A DNA stretch of 64,000 nt from JACQAP01 sp035275265 (GCA_035275265.1 DATENC010000025.1:124001-188000), one strand, 5' to 3'; counted from the stretch's first letter, positions 1-9,191 are shown. Translations and numbers: made by a program. Notes: generated by a model from the sequence alone, not told the origin.

Positions 1-1
1 C

Positions 2-667
2 AAAATTGCGGGCGTCGAGGCGCTGATACGCTGGAACGAACCGGAGTCTGAAATTGTCCCCCCATCGCGGTTCGTCCCCATCCTGGAAGAAACCGGAATG
101 ATCCTGGACGTCGGCAGGTGGGCGCTCGAGGAGGCTGCGCGGGTCCACAGGAAATGGAAGAGCGCGGGACTCAATACCGGGCGCATTGCCGTCAACGTAT
201 CAGCCCTACAACTGCGTCAGAAGGACTTCGTGACGATCGTGGAGGAGGCGACGGGGGGCCCCGACGGTGATATCGGGATCGACATCGAAATCACCGAAAC
301 CATGTTGATGCACGACATCACGCACAGCCTGTCTGTGCTGGGCGCAATCCGAAAACTTGGCGTCATGATCGCGATCGACGACTTCGGCACAGGGTATTCC
401 TCCCTGAGCTACCTTGCGAGGTTCCCGATCGACTATCTCAAGATCGACCGGTCCTTCATCAACAAGATAGTCGATCGGGCGGACGATCTTGAGATCGCTT
501 CCGCCATCATCTCCATGGCCAATTCTCTGAACTTGAAGACCATCGCCGAAGGCGTGGAAAACCAGGAGCAGGCGGAACTGCTCAAGGTACTTGGTTGCCA
601 TCAGATGCAGGGTTACTTGATCAGCGGCCCGCTACCCGAAGAGAAAGTCATTGAATTTTTCTGCTGA
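2..667 (+). CDS. EAL-domain c-di-GMP phosphodiesterase, C-terminal part (5' end outside window)
   Basis: This is the C-terminal 221 residues of an EAL domain, which hydrolyses cyclic di-GMP to pGpG. The frame is open from base 2 and the start lies upstream of the window. The EAL signature is seen as EALIRW. It is followed by NVSALQLRQ, IEITETMLM, IAIDDFGTGYSSL, LKIDRSFI, TIAEGVE and QGY. The metal- and substrate-binding residues (Glu of EAL, Asn, Glu of ITE, the DD pair, Lys of KID, Glu of EGVE and Gln) are therefore all present, so an active enzyme is expected. GGDEF, PAS or sensor domains may lie upstream but cannot be seen. It converges with the dehydratase gene, with only 7 bases between the stop codons. 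Confidence 0.93.
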   Translation, partial: KIAGVEALIRWNEPESEIVPPSRFVPILEETGMILDVGRWALEEAARVHRKWKSAGLNTGRIAVNVSALQLRQKDFVTIVEEATGGPDGDIGIDIEITETMLMHDITHSLSVLGAIRKLGVMIAIDDFGTGYSSLSYLARFPIDYLKIDRSFINKIVDRADDLEIASAIISMANSLNLKTIAEGVENQEQAELLKVLGCHQMQGYLISGPLPEEKVIEFFC

Positions 668-674
668 GCGCGAA

Positions 675-2384
675 TCAAGATCCCCGCAGGAAGTCGAAGT
701 CGCAACCCGCGTCTGCCTGAAGGATATGCTCGTTGTAAAGCCGGGCGTAACCGCGCTCCGGTAGATGCGGCGTCTTGAGCCCCTCGCGCCGTTTCTCCAG
801 TTCGGGCCCGGCTACCATAAGGTCCAAGCGTCGATCTCTCACCGACAGGCGGATGCGGTCGCCGCTTTTCACCAGCGCCAGCGGCCCGCCGGAAGCCGCA
901 TCGGGCGCGACGTGCAGCACCACGGTTCCGAACGCGGTACCGCTCATGCGTGCATCCGAGATCCGCACCATGTCTTTGAGTCCGGTCTTCGCCAGCTTCT
1001 TCGGAATCGGTAAATAGCCTGCCTCGGGCATCCCCGAGGCGCTGCACGGGCCGGCATTCTTGAGCACCAGGAAATCATCCTTCGTCACATCGAGATCCGG
1101 CAGGTCTATTCGCGTCGACAGGTCCTCCAGCGACTCGAAAACGACCGCCCTGCCCTCCTTCTCGAACAGAGTGGAATCGGCCGCGGCACGCTTGAGGATC
1201 GCCCCGCGAGGAGCGAGGCTGCCGAACAGCGCCACCAGCCCGCCGACCGGCGATATGGGATCGCCCCGGGGACGGATTACGGTGCGGTCCACGAACGGAG
1301 CGCCACGGGCGACGCGCGTGCGCAGCGTTTCCCCGGCGACCGTCATGCAGTCCAGATGCAGAAGATCCTTCAGCTCCGCGAGCAAGGCACTCATTCCGCC
1401 CGCCGCGTGGAAATCCTGCATGTAATGACTGCCGGTGGGTTTGAGATCCAGCAGGACCGGTGTTTCGTCCGAGAGTTGGTTCAGGCGCTCGAGCGGGATT
1501 CCGATGCCGCGCCGGCCGGCGACCGCGGTAAGATGGATGATCGCGTTGGTCGAGCCACCGATCGCGAGCAGCACGCGCAATGAGTTCTCGACCGACCTTT
1601 CCGTGATGATCTCTGAAGGTCGCGGACCTTTTGTCCTGATCATTTCCACAGCACGCACGCCGGTGGCTTCCGCCGCCCGGATGCGATCCGCGTGCACCGC
1701 GGGAATCGCCGCCGTATCCGGAAGGATCATACCCAACCCCTCAGCCACACAGGCCATCGTACTTGCCGTTCCCATCACGGCGCAGGTGCCGGCGGTGGTA
1801 GCAAGGTTTCCCTCGATTTCGTCTATGCCCTCGTCGCTCACTTCGCCGGCGCGAAACTTGGCCCAGAATCGACGGCAATCGGTACAGGCACCCAGGCGTT
1901 CCCCCCGGTAGGGCATTGCCATCATGGGTCCCGTAACGAGCTGTATGGCCGGCACGTCGGCGGACGCCGCGCCCATCAGTTGAGCCGGCACGGTCTTGTC
2001 GCAACCGCCGATCAGCACCACCGCATCCATCGGTTGCGCCCGTACCATTTCTTCCACGTCCATCGCCATCAGGTTACGAAACATCAGGCTGGTCGGGCTC
2101 AGAAAAACCTCGCCCAGCGAAATGGTGGGAAAGTCGATCGGCAGCCCGCCGTTCCCGAGCACGCCGCGCTTGACCGCCTCGGTGAGTTCCGGCACGTAGC
2201 GATGGCAGTTGTTGAATCCGCTCGCAGACTGCGCTATGCCGACGATCGGCCGCGCCAGCATGTCCTTGGAGTAGCCCATCGAGCGTGCGAAAGAGCGGCG
2301 CAGGTAGGCCGCGAACTCCGGATCGCCGTAGTTGGTGAGACTACGGCGAATGCCGCTCGGATTGCCTTTTTTGTCGTCAGCCAT
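675..2384 (-). CDS. IlvD/Edd-family dehydratase (dihydroxy-acid or sugar-acid dehydratase)
   Basis: This 569-residue protein belongs to the IlvD/Edd family of Fe-S dehydratases, which convert 2,3-dihydroxy acids to 2-keto acids. Visible motifs are GGCDKTVPAQLMGA near residue 128, GACTDCRRFW near 165, TCAVMGTASTM near 200, IGGSTNAIIHL near 276 and the C-terminal SDARMSGTAFGT. The cysteines that hold the cluster in this family are present. The CTDCRRFW form and the length (shorter than the ~615 residues of classical E. coli IlvD) resemble the sugar-acid branch, such as L-arabinonate or gluconate dehydratases. A sugar-acid substrate is thus at least as likely as valine/isoleucine biosynthesis. 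No other ilv or sugar-acid gene is adjacent, so the substrate stays open. Confidence 0.9.
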   Translation of the reverse strand: MADDKKGNPSGIRRSLTNYGDPEFAAYLRRSFARSMGYSKDMLARPIVGIAQSASGFNNCHRYVPELTEAVKRGVLGNGGLPIDFPTISLGEVFLSPTSLMFRNLMAMDVEEMVRAQPMDAVVLIGGCDKTVPAQLMGAASADVPAIQLVTGPMMAMPYRGERLGACTDCRRFWAKFRAGEVSDEGIDEIEGNLATTAGTCAVMGTASTMACVAEGLGMILPDTAAIPAVHADRIRAAEATGVRAVEMIRTKGPRPSEIITERSVENSLRVLLAIGGSTNAIIHLTAVAGRRGIGIPLERLNQLSDETPVLLDLKPTGSHYMQDFHAAGGMSALLAELKDLLHLDCMTVAGETLRTRVARGAPFVDRTVIRPRGDPISPVGGLVALFGSLAPRGAILKRAAADSTLFEKEGRAVVFESLEDLSTRIDLPDLDVTKDDFLVLKNAGPCSASGMPEAGYLPIPKKLAKTGLKDMVRISDARMSGTAFGTVVLHVAPDAASGGPLALVKSGDRIRLSVRDRRLDLMVAGPELEKRREGLKTPHLPERGYARLYNEHILQADAGCDFDFLRGS

Positions 2385-2477
2385 TGTTCAGGGGCGAATC
2401 CCTCTCGACACGATGCACACAAATGAAACTATCAAGGTGCAACAACACCTGGAAAAATAGAGGGGCTCGGAATACAT

Positions 2478-2512
2478 CTTCACGCTTCACTCCTCACCCT
2501 TCATCATTCACC
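2478..2512. repeat. short degenerate CTTCAC/CCTTCAT repeat in the intergenic region
   Basis: Between the dehydratase and the SIMPL gene the DNA carries degenerate copies of CTTCAC, TCCTCACC and CTTCATC. It is the same simple-sequence type as the GTGAAGG repeats near 54.1 kb and 59.6 kb, in inverse orientation to the former. Confidence 0.45.
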
Positions 2513-2581
2513 TGATCCTTGCTTTGCTTCGATTGTATGATAGTTTTCTCGATGAATCGCCACAACAAACGGAGCTGCGAC

Positions 2582-3280
2582 ATGCGCATACTCATTGTCT
2601 TCATGACTTTCCTCATGGCTGTCGGCCTGGCTCAAGCGCAGACCGCGCCCACGGTAGCGAAGGCCAAGGGCGCGAAGGTCAACCTCGATGCCCGCGCCTC
2701 GGTGGAAGTGGACAACGACGTGATGCGCGCCAGACTGTTCATCGAGTTGGAGGACACCGACACCACCCGCCTCGCCGACAAAGTCAATCGTGCGACCAAC
2801 GACTCGCTCAAGCTGGCCAGTGGATTCACCGGAGTGCGGGCAAAGACTTCCGCTTACACGACGTATCCGGTCATCGACAAAGAGAAAATCGCGCACTGGC
2901 GCTCACGCTCGGAGATCACGGTCGAGGGCGAGGACTTCCGGCGGATGGCCGAAGCGATCGGCAAACTGCAGGCAATCATGCAGCTCGGTGCCGTGGACTT
3001 TTCCGTTTCACCTGCCGCGCGCACCAAGGCTGAAGAGGCACTCACCCAGACCGCTATTGCGGAATTCTTGCGCAAAGCGGAACAAGTGGCGAAGGGTTTC
3101 AAGGGGAAGGGATTCAACGTGCTGGAAGCAACGGTGTCCGCCGATAGTGGCTTCATTCCCCCGCGGCCGATGATGATGAAGTCGATGGCGGCCAGCGAGG
3201 CCGTTGCGGCACCGGATCTCCAAGGCGGAACCAGCCGCGTCACGATAAACGTTGCGGGCACCATCCTGATCCTGAAATAA
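2582..3280 (+). CDS. periplasmic SIMPL-domain (DUF541) protein
   Basis: This 232-residue exported protein has a clear signal peptide (MRILIVFMTFLMAVGLAQAQ). The rest matches the SIMPL/DUF541 pattern, with repeated amphipathic beta strands such as VNLDARASVEVDNDVMRARL and the central YTTYPVID and VEGEDFRRMAEAIGKLQ segments. The biochemical role of SIMPL proteins is not settled; some bind outer-membrane or stress-related partners. I chose the ATG at 2582 because it follows GGAGCTGCGAC and begins the signal peptide. An in-frame upstream start at 2519 would bury the signal sequence. It stands alone between convergent and divergent neighbours. Confidence 0.82.
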   Translation: MRILIVFMTFLMAVGLAQAQTAPTVAKAKGAKVNLDARASVEVDNDVMRARLFIELEDTDTTRLADKVNRATNDSLKLASGFTGVRAKTSAYTTYPVIDKEKIAHWRSRSEITVEGEDFRRMAEAIGKLQAIMQLGAVDFSVSPAARTKAEEALTQTAIAEFLRKAEQVAKGFKGKGFNVLEATVSADSGFIPPRPMMMKSMAASEAVAAPDLQGGTSRVTINVAGTILILK

Positions 3281-3330
3281 CCCGCCGGGCTTAACGCTTG
3301 CCGCGTAGCGGAATCAGCGGACGCACCCGC

Positions 3331-3885
3331 CTAACTGTTGCGCAGGACTCGATCATAGATCGCGAGCAAGCGCTTTATGCCTTCGGTCAGGTGGCGACAA
3401 GAGAGAGTCGCACCGGAGATATTCTTGATTTCTACGTCGAATTTGAGAGGATCGGCAGAAGTCTTACCGACGAACTGGGCGCGCCAGGCGGGATCGCGCA
3501 CTTGGTAACCATAGGTTTCCCGATAGTCGAGAATCTCGATCTGGCGCAAGCGCCCATCCGCCTCCAGGGCCACGGCATAGGTGATGAACTCGTGCTTGCC
3601 GTAAACCTCGTCGACAATGAAATAGCCGCTGAGCTTGTCGTTCTCGCGGACCTCCCACAGAGGCACGTCGAGCAGGCGCACTCTTACCCCCGACACCTTC
3701 TCGATTTCGCGGGAAACTTCCTTGCTCAGCTTGAGGTCGCGGCGCTGAAACTGCGCGCCCGGCCCGAACATTAGCTGCTGAGCCTGTTCAACGGAAAAAT
3801 ATTGGGTGGCGTAAACGGTGCTCACCGCGGAAAAAACCACGGCCGGCACCGCTATGAACCGTACCCAATCGTCGTGCGTCGACAT
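3331..3885 (-). CDS. FMN-binding domain protein (NqrC/RnfG-like flavoprotein)
   Basis: This 184-residue protein has one N-terminal hydrophobic segment (residues 8-25) and then an FMN-binding domain. Near residue 158 it carries SGATLSCRH, the S/T-GAT-S motif whose threonine is covalently flavinylated by ApbE in NqrC, RnfG and related proteins. It is therefore probably a membrane-anchored periplasmic electron carrier. It starts 7 bases after the outer-membrane protein gene, so the two are likely cotranscribed. The upstream Fur-like palindrome suggests iron-responsive expression, which would fit a role in ferric or ferric-siderophore reduction; that role is inference. No apbE is in the window. 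Confidence 0.85.
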   Translation of the reverse strand: MSTHDDWVRFIAVPAVVFSAVSTVYATQYFSVEQAQQLMFGPGAQFQRRDLKLSKEVSREIEKVSGVRVRLLDVPLWEVRENDKLSGYFIVDEVYGKHEFITYAVALEADGRLRQIEILDYRETYGYQVRDPAWRAQFVGKTSADPLKFDVEIKNISGATLSCRHLTEGIKRLLAIYDRVLRNS

Positions 3886-3892
3886 ACGTCGC

Positions 3893-4810
3893 TCAGAAGT
3901 TGTACCCCACCTTTAGCCGCACCTCCTGTTTGGTCTTCTCGATCAGGTGTAGGTCGTCGTAAGGCTGATCCGGATACTTTTCTCCACCACCCTTGATTTG
4001 CGGAAACCACGTCAGCGTCGCCCACCACTTCTTCACGCCGTAGTGCAAAGTCGGCCCGGCAAAGAGCGACCATCGCTCGAGTCCAACTTCCGTCTCATGC
4101 TCATCCTCGAAGATGGCCTCGACGCCCGCAAACCAATTTGGTGCGAACCGGTAGGTCACACCCAACCCAAAATTCAATCCAATCTCCATTTCCGGGTCGG
4201 TAGGCCATTCGAAACCAGGCGGGAGATTGTCGATGGGCGCGCGCCTGGCATGAGTGGCCTCCATGCCGACGTTCGAGACCACAATAAGTTGGTCGTCGAG
4301 AAAATACTTTTGCAGGAGTAGTTTCAACTCCATCGTCATCTTGTCCTTGTCCTGTCCCGAATGGGGATCCAGGGTCGTGTACACAAAGGCGAGATAGGTG
4401 GAAAGCCCGATCGGATCCTTGGCAGCACTCAGAAAGTTGTATTTGAGCGCACCCTCAACACCCGACAGTTTCATGCCATATTTCATGTCCCCCGGCAGAT
4501 AGCCGTCGATCGTGAGCCCCGAAGTGTCAATCGCCATGGCGAGAACACTGAATTCGCCCGTGAAGCGATCGGTAAATCCATATTCGAGTTCGGTCTTGGA
4601 ATCGAAGGCCTGGTAATCGCCGGTGCCCTTGTCACTGCGCGATGTCAACCGCTCTGACAATTCCAGCGCGCCCTTGGGTAACGGCTCCGCCCCCTTTACG
4701 TAACCGAATACTTCCTCGTCGGCACGGCTCTCGGATGCAACGGACCCGCCTGCGATCAGCGCAGCGGCCATAAACGGCGCCACAAGGCTGCGCATGGATT
4801 TTGATCCCAC
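3893..4810 (-). CDS. outer-membrane beta-barrel protein (DUF6662-like)
   Basis: This protein of about 305 residues has an N-terminal signal sequence (LVAPFMAAALIAGG, cleavage probably near ESRA). It is followed by alternating amphipathic strands and ends in KVGYNF, a terminal aromatic typical of outer-membrane barrels. Segments such as LEYGFTDRFTGEF and LGVTYRFAPNWFAGVEA are barrel-like. The overall pattern recalls the uncharacterised DUF6662 family, which I name only by resemblance. A GTG at 4810 follows GGGGAG at good spacing; an ATG at 4795 is the alternative start. It leads a two-gene unit with the FMN-binding protein and may provide its outer-membrane partner. Confidence 0.75.
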   Translation of the reverse strand: MGSKSMRSLVAPFMAAALIAGGSVASESRADEEVFGYVKGAEPLPKGALELSERLTSRSDKGTGDYQAFDSKTELEYGFTDRFTGEFSVLAMAIDTSGLTIDGYLPGDMKYGMKLSGVEGALKYNFLSAAKDPIGLSTYLAFVYTTLDPHSGQDKDKMTMELKLLLQKYFLDDQLIVVSNVGMEATHARRAPIDNLPPGFEWPTDPEMEIGLNFGLGVTYRFAPNWFAGVEAIFEDEHETEVGLERWSLFAGPTLHYGVKKWWATLTWFPQIKGGGEKYPDQPYDDLHLIEKTKQEVRLKVGYNF

Positions 4811-4885
4811 TTGAGATTCTCCCCAAATGCGTTTTCGAAGGCCCTGTCGGGAAGCTTTCCCTTGACAAGGATGGTCAGGCGATAG

Positions 4886-4912
4886 TATTGCGAATCGTTA
4901 CTATTTGCAATA
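4886..4912. promoter_or_regulatory. Fur-box-like palindrome upstream of the OMP/FMN-binding pair
   Basis: A 27-base imperfect palindrome has arms TATTGCGAAT and ATTTGCAATA (9 of 10 pairs match) with a 7-base centre. Its minus-strand core GCAAAT-7 bases-ATTCGC resembles proteobacterial Fur sites. It lies about 75-100 bases upstream of the outer-membrane protein start, where a repressor operator would be expected. The assignment rests on pattern only. Confidence 0.55.
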
Positions 4913-5272
4913 CAGAAGCCCGAGGAGTAGCGACTGGAGCGCCACCGAAGAATCCGGACATCCAAAAATTATTATTTTTTTCAGACAGATAACGCTGGCA
5001 AGCGGCTGGTACTGCTCTTGAAGGGAGTATTCCAACGAAGGGCCTTAGCTAACGTCCGCGTATCAGGCAAGTTGCGTTTCCCTACCCTGCTCGACCTGAT
5101 TTCCCATTGGGAAAGCTCCGAGCAAGTGCACCAGGCAATGATCAACAGCATCGCCCCCACCTTCTATCCCCTTCGCGGAGTCGATAAGAACCGCTCTCTA
5201 CATTGGACCGTAACTCGACACTCTCAATCTCAGAATCCGTCCAGTCGGTTCGTCTTCGTCCTCGTAAATTGC
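4913..5272. other. intergenic region without a clear gene
   Basis: About 360 bases lie between the Fur-like site and the chosen start of the permuted NlpC/P60 gene. The frame of that gene stays open back to 5018, but the extra 85 codons lack any domain-like pattern and no good ribosome-binding site supports them. There is an AT-rich patch around 4965-4985. I see no RNA gene or repeat here. Confidence 0.4.
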
Positions 5273-6178
5273 ATGGCACAGGGCATGCTTGAACGTTTGA
5301 GGAGTTCTTACCACATCGCGAACCAAGAGATGTTGCGCCATATTTCAAGCTCGGTCGGGAAGGCTCTCGCGCGCTACCTGAGCGCGCCGGTCGCCAATTA
5401 CAGGCCATTGACCACTTCGCCCGCGAGTCAGCTCGCGTCCACCCTACGCCTTGGGGACGTGTTGCTGGTCGAAGGTAACACCCGCATCAGCAACGCAATC
5501 AAGTACCTGACGCAGTCCACCTGGTCGCACGCCGCGCTCTTCGTCGGCACGATCCCAAACGCCGCCGATCGCGGCGAGGACGTGCCGTTTCTGGTCGAAG
5601 TGGACATGGTCAACGGCGTTACGGCGGTGCCGCTGAGCACATATGCGGCGTTCCATACGCGGATCTGCCGACCGACCGCCCTTACCGCCGAGGATTCGTC
5701 ACGCGTAATAGAGTACGCAGTGTCTCGCGTCGGCCAAACATACGATCTGAAGAACCTTATCGATCTTGCGCGCTATCTGTTGCCCACACCCCCGCTGCCC
5801 AGGCGCTGGCGCCGGCGAATCATGGCGCTCGGTAGCGGGGACCCCACAAAGGCAATCTGCTCGACCCTGATCGCGCAGGCTTTTCAGTCGGTGAATTATC
5901 CGATCCTGCCCGACATGATCCGGCGACGCGACGACCCCGGTGCGGATGACCACAACCGGGAGATCCTGACAATTCGTCATTTCAGCCTGTATTCGCCACG
6001 CGACTTTGATATCTCCCCTTACTTCGATGTCGTCAAGCCCTCGATCGAGCATGGCATTGCCTATCGCAGCGCTGAGCGAAAACAGGTACCAGCTGCGAGC
6101 GGCGGTCAACCACAAGCGGCTTTGGCGAACCCGGCACCCGTCCAGCTGAACCTCTCTCCGGAACCCATCACCCGCTAA
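5273..6178 (+). CDS. permuted NlpC/P60 (YiiX/C92-like) cysteine hydrolase
   Basis: About 301 residues belong to the permuted papain-like NlpC/P60 superfamily, known from YiiX/YaeF-type proteins. The order is inverted relative to normal NlpC/P60. The histidine motif TWSHAALFVG comes first, after the LRLGDVLLVEG strand that opens the domain, and the cysteine motif KAICSTLIAQAF follows. These would form the catalytic Cys-His pair. Members act on amide or lipid-linked substrates, but the target is unknown here. The start is uncertain: ATG at 5273 or 5285, both with weak ribosome-binding sites. There is no obvious signal peptide. It stands alone, convergent with the metallopeptidase gene. Confidence 0.72.
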   Translation: MAQGMLERLRSSYHIANQEMLRHISSSVGKALARYLSAPVANYRPLTTSPASQLASTLRLGDVLLVEGNTRISNAIKYLTQSTWSHAALFVGTIPNAADRGEDVPFLVEVDMVNGVTAVPLSTYAAFHTRICRPTALTAEDSSRVIEYAVSRVGQTYDLKNLIDLARYLLPTPPLPRRWRRRIMALGSGDPTKAICSTLIAQAFQSVNYPILPDMIRRRDDPGADDHNREILTIRHFSLYSPRDFDISPYFDVVKPSIEHGIAYRSAERKQVPAASGGQPQAALANPAPVQLNLSPEPITR

Positions 6179-6250
6179 ACCGGAACGATCAGGCCACGGC
6201 AGTTGGCCCCGATGGTGGCGCACATGAGCGCCAGGCAGGTTGCTAAGTTT

Positions 6251-7018
6251 CTAACGACCCCAGTTGATCTCGGCGGCGGTTTTCGGACCCATGACCGCCA
6301 ATTCAAGGTGGCGCGGCGTATCGGATTCGGTTTCGGACAACGGGACACGGCCAGCCATGATTTCGGCGAATTTCTGAGGATAGAGCGGTAGTTGTCCGGG
6401 ATCCGCGAAACCCGCGGGGAAAAGCGGCTGGGTGGTTGACGGATCGTATTTGTCCCCGGCGCCCAGTGTGTGCAAGAGCTCGTGGGCAACGATAACGTTG
6501 TTCTCTTCCGTCATGTGGTCGGCCGCAAACACATTGGCCACCCCGATCAGCCCCTCCTTCAATCCGATTGAGTGTTCCACTCGTCGGGTGATCGCCGGGT
6601 CATAGAACACGGCGAAAATTCGAACGTCTGGTCGTGAGCCTGGATAGTCGTCGTTGCGCCAGGCCCAAAAGCGCAGCTTCAGGCTCCACACGACATTGAC
6701 AGCCATGGACCCGTGCCGGGGTAGAACTGGCGGTAGCTTCGAAATTTTCGGGCCAAGAAAGACATCGACTGGCACGACGAGGTTCACCTTGTATCGCTGC
6801 GCCTCGCGGCGCATGAAATCCCTGATGGACGCGAACGACTCGTTGGAGAGCGAGCCGATATAGTCGTCCGTCGTTTCGCGCCGGTCACCGTTGACGGGAT
6901 ATACGACAACATCCAGGGTGCGCTTCCAGGACTGGGTCCGCGATCGGGTCTGCCACGCACCGACTGCGACAGTCGCCAGAACGAACAGCAGAACCGCGAC
7001 GCGGATCGCCTTCGCCAT
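6251..7018 (-). CDS. exported HExxH metallopeptidase-like protein
   Basis: This 255-residue protein has an N-terminal signal or anchor sequence (VAVLLFVLATVAVGAW). A zinc-metallopeptidase motif, VAHELLHTLGAGDKYD, lies near residue 180. HELLH supplies two histidines and the glutamate, and the downstream GxxDKYD resembles the metzincin-like third-ligand region. It is probably a periplasmic zinc-dependent protease or protease-like protein; the substrate is unknown. It begins 12 bases after the thiolase stop codon and may be read from the same transcript, although a functional link to acyl-CoA catabolism is not evident. Confidence 0.7.
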   Translation of the reverse strand: MAKAIRVAVLLFVLATVAVGAWQTRSRTQSWKRTLDVVVYPVNGDRRETTDDYIGSLSNESFASIRDFMRREAQRYKVNLVVPVDVFLGPKISKLPPVLPRHGSMAVNVVWSLKLRFWAWRNDDYPGSRPDVRIFAVFYDPAITRRVEHSIGLKEGLIGVANVFAADHMTEENNVIVAHELLHTLGAGDKYDPSTTQPLFPAGFADPGQLPLYPQKFAEIMAGRVPLSETESDTPRHLELAVMGPKTAAEINWGR

Positions 7019-7030
7019 TCCGCAGCGCGC

Positions 7031-8203
7031 TTAGAGACGTTCGATAATGGTGGCAGTGGCCTGGCCGTGACCGATGCACATGACCTGAAGTCCAAGCGTG
7101 CCTCCCGTGGCTTCCAAGCCGGCCACCAACTTGGACATCAGTCCCGCGCCGGTCGCCCCCAGTGGGTGTCCGTGGGCGATGGCTCCACCCCAGGGATTGA
7201 CCTTGTCCATGTCGGGACGAATTTCTTTCGCCCAGGACAGCACCACCGCCGCGAAGGCCTCGTTGATCTCGATCCAGTCGATATTCTCGATAGAGACCCC
7301 GGCTTTTTTCAGCGCCAGTTGCGTCGCCGGAATGACGCCGGTAAGTTGCATCATGGGATCTGAACCGACTGCGACGCGGGCGCGGAAACGCGCTTTCGGC
7401 TTGAAACCGTCGGCCGACGCAATGTCCCTGTTCGCAACCAGCACCGCAGCGGCGCCATCGGAAATCTGGCTGGAATTCGCAGCGGTAATCACGCCATTGC
7501 CGTCCGGACGGAACGCGGGCTTCAACGAAGCCATCTTGGCCACGTCGATCTGCGTCCGCACACCTTCATCGCGCTCGAGCTTCATGGCCTGGCCTTCCGG
7601 CGATACGCCCTGCACGGGCAGTAGCTCCGTGTTGGAGCCCGCCTTCTGCGCCTGCGCCGCGCGGCGGTGGCTCTCCCTTGCGAAGTCGTCAAGCATCTGC
7701 CGCGACAAGCCCCACTTTTCAGAGATACGTTCGGCGCTTTCGCCTTGATGGATGAGCTCGTGGCGTTGGAACAATTCCGGATTCAGCACTTCGAAGCCGC
7801 TAACCGTCCTGCCCAAGCCGATGTCGAGAAACATCGGCACGCGGGTCATGCTTTCGACACCACAGCCGACTACGTAGTTCATGTCGCCGGCGGCCACGGC
7901 CTGGGCGGCGAAATGCACCGCCTGCTGGCTTGAGCCGCACATGCGGTTCAAGGAAACGCCCGGGACCTTCACGGGCAACCCGGAAAGCAGCACTGCCAGC
8001 CGGGCGGGATTGGCCCCCTGCTCTCCCGCGAGCGTCACTGTCCCGTCGATCACGTCTTCGATCTTCGTCGGATCGATCTGCGATCGCTCGATGAGCCCAT
8101 CGAGGGCATGCGCAAGCAACGTATCCGGCCGCTGCTCGCGCAACGCCCCCCCGCGCTTGCCGAACGGCGTGCGCACCGCTTCGATAATCACCGCTTCGTT
8201 CAT
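7031..8203 (-). CDS. thiolase (acetyl-CoA C-acyltransferase family)
   Basis: This 390-residue thiolase carries out the last step of beta-oxidation-type cleavage, or the reverse condensation. The nucleophile motif NRMCGSSQQAVHFA lies near residue 90, the histidine motif GHPLGATGAG near 345, and the second cysteine region CIGHGQA close to the C-terminus. The start was placed at ATG 8203 (MNEAVIIEAVRTPFG) because this matches the family N-terminus; a longer frame to 8233 has no support. The MDR gene lies 7 bases upstream and the phosphotransferase beyond it, making an acyl-CoA degradation operon. Confidence 0.93.
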   Translation of the reverse strand: MNEAVIIEAVRTPFGKRGGALREQRPDTLLAHALDGLIERSQIDPTKIEDVIDGTVTLAGEQGANPARLAVLLSGLPVKVPGVSLNRMCGSSQQAVHFAAQAVAAGDMNYVVGCGVESMTRVPMFLDIGLGRTVSGFEVLNPELFQRHELIHQGESAERISEKWGLSRQMLDDFARESHRRAAQAQKAGSNTELLPVQGVSPEGQAMKLERDEGVRTQIDVAKMASLKPAFRPDGNGVITAANSSQISDGAAAVLVANRDIASADGFKPKARFRARVAVGSDPMMQLTGVIPATQLALKKAGVSIENIDWIEINEAFAAVVLSWAKEIRPDMDKVNPWGGAIAHGHPLGATGAGLMSKLVAGLEATGGTLGLQVMCIGHGQATATIIERL

Positions 8204-8210
8204 GACGACC

Positions 8211-9191
8211 TCAGTTATTTGTGACCAGCACAACCTTGCCGGTGACGCGCTTGTTGATCACTTCGTTGAGTGCCTCCGCGGCACGTTCTAGTGGATAGGT
8301 GGCATGGATGTGCGGCCTGACTTTGGCAGCCGCGTACATCGCCATGAGATCATAGTTGTTCTCGCGATTATGTTCGGGTTCGTTTCTTGTGAACGCGCCC
8401 CAGAACACCCCGACGATGGAGCATCCCTTCAGCAGGGTGAGATTTAGCGGAACCTTGGGAATGTCGCCGGCGGCAAAGCCTACTACCAGGAAGCGGCCAT
8501 TCCACGCCATGTCGCGCAGAGCCGGTTCCGAGTAGGGTCCGCCGACCGGGTCGTAGACGACGTCCACTCCCTTTCCCGCGGTGATGGCCTTTGTTCGTGC
8601 CCTCAGGTCCTCCGTCCCATAGTTGATCACCGCATCGGCGCCGTTCTGCTTGCAAATCTGAAGTTTGGCATCGTTCGAAGCGGCCGCGATTATCTTTGCG
8701 CCCATAGCTTTGCCCAATTGAATCGCAGCGAGACCCACCCCACCCGCAGCCCCAAGCACCAGCATGGTTTCGCCGGCCTTGAGGTCGGCACGATCCTTGA
8801 GGGCGTGATATGAGGTGCCATAAGTCAGCACGAATGCCGAAGCCGGCACGAAGTCCATTGCCAACGGCATGGGAATGGTACGTTCAGCATCGACCGCGAT
8901 TTCCTCGGCGAAACCGCCCCACGTATTGAACGCGATCACGCGATCGCCGCGCTTGACGCTGGTCACGCCCTCGCCAACTTCCTTGACGATGCCGGCGACC
9001 TCGCCGCCAGGCGAAAACGGCAACTCCGGCTTGAACTGATACTTGCCCTGGATGATCAGGGTATCGGGGAAATTGACCCCGCAGGCTTTCACCCTGACAA
9101 CGACTTGTCCCTGCGCCGCCTTCGGCGACGGCACTTCCTCGACTACCAGCTTCTCCGGCATCCCCAACTCTTTGCACAATACCGCTTTCAT
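8211..9191 (-). CDS. NADPH:quinone oxidoreductase-like MDR dehydrogenase
   Basis: This 326-residue protein of the medium-chain dehydrogenase/reductase superfamily is of the zinc-free quinone oxidoreductase type. An N-terminal GroES-like domain (ACGVNFPDTLIIQGKY) precedes a Rossmann domain with VLGAAGGVGLAAIQLGKAMGA near residue 146. The cysteine/histidine zinc ligands of alcohol dehydrogenases are not apparent, which fits quinone or enoyl reductases. Substrate is unknown; its place between thiolase and the APH-like gene suggests reduction of an enoyl or related acyl intermediate. Confidence 0.9.
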   Translation of the reverse strand: MKAVLCKELGMPEKLVVEEVPSPKAAQGQVVVRVKACGVNFPDTLIIQGKYQFKPELPFSPGGEVAGIVKEVGEGVTSVKRGDRVIAFNTWGGFAEEIAVDAERTIPMPLAMDFVPASAFVLTYGTSYHALKDRADLKAGETMLVLGAAGGVGLAAIQLGKAMGAKIIAAASNDAKLQICKQNGADAVINYGTEDLRARTKAITAGKGVDVVYDPVGGPYSEPALRDMAWNGRFLVVGFAAGDIPKVPLNLTLLKGCSIVGVFWGAFTRNEPEHNRENNYDLMAMYAAAKVRPHIHATYPLERAAEALNEVINKRVTGKVVLVTNN

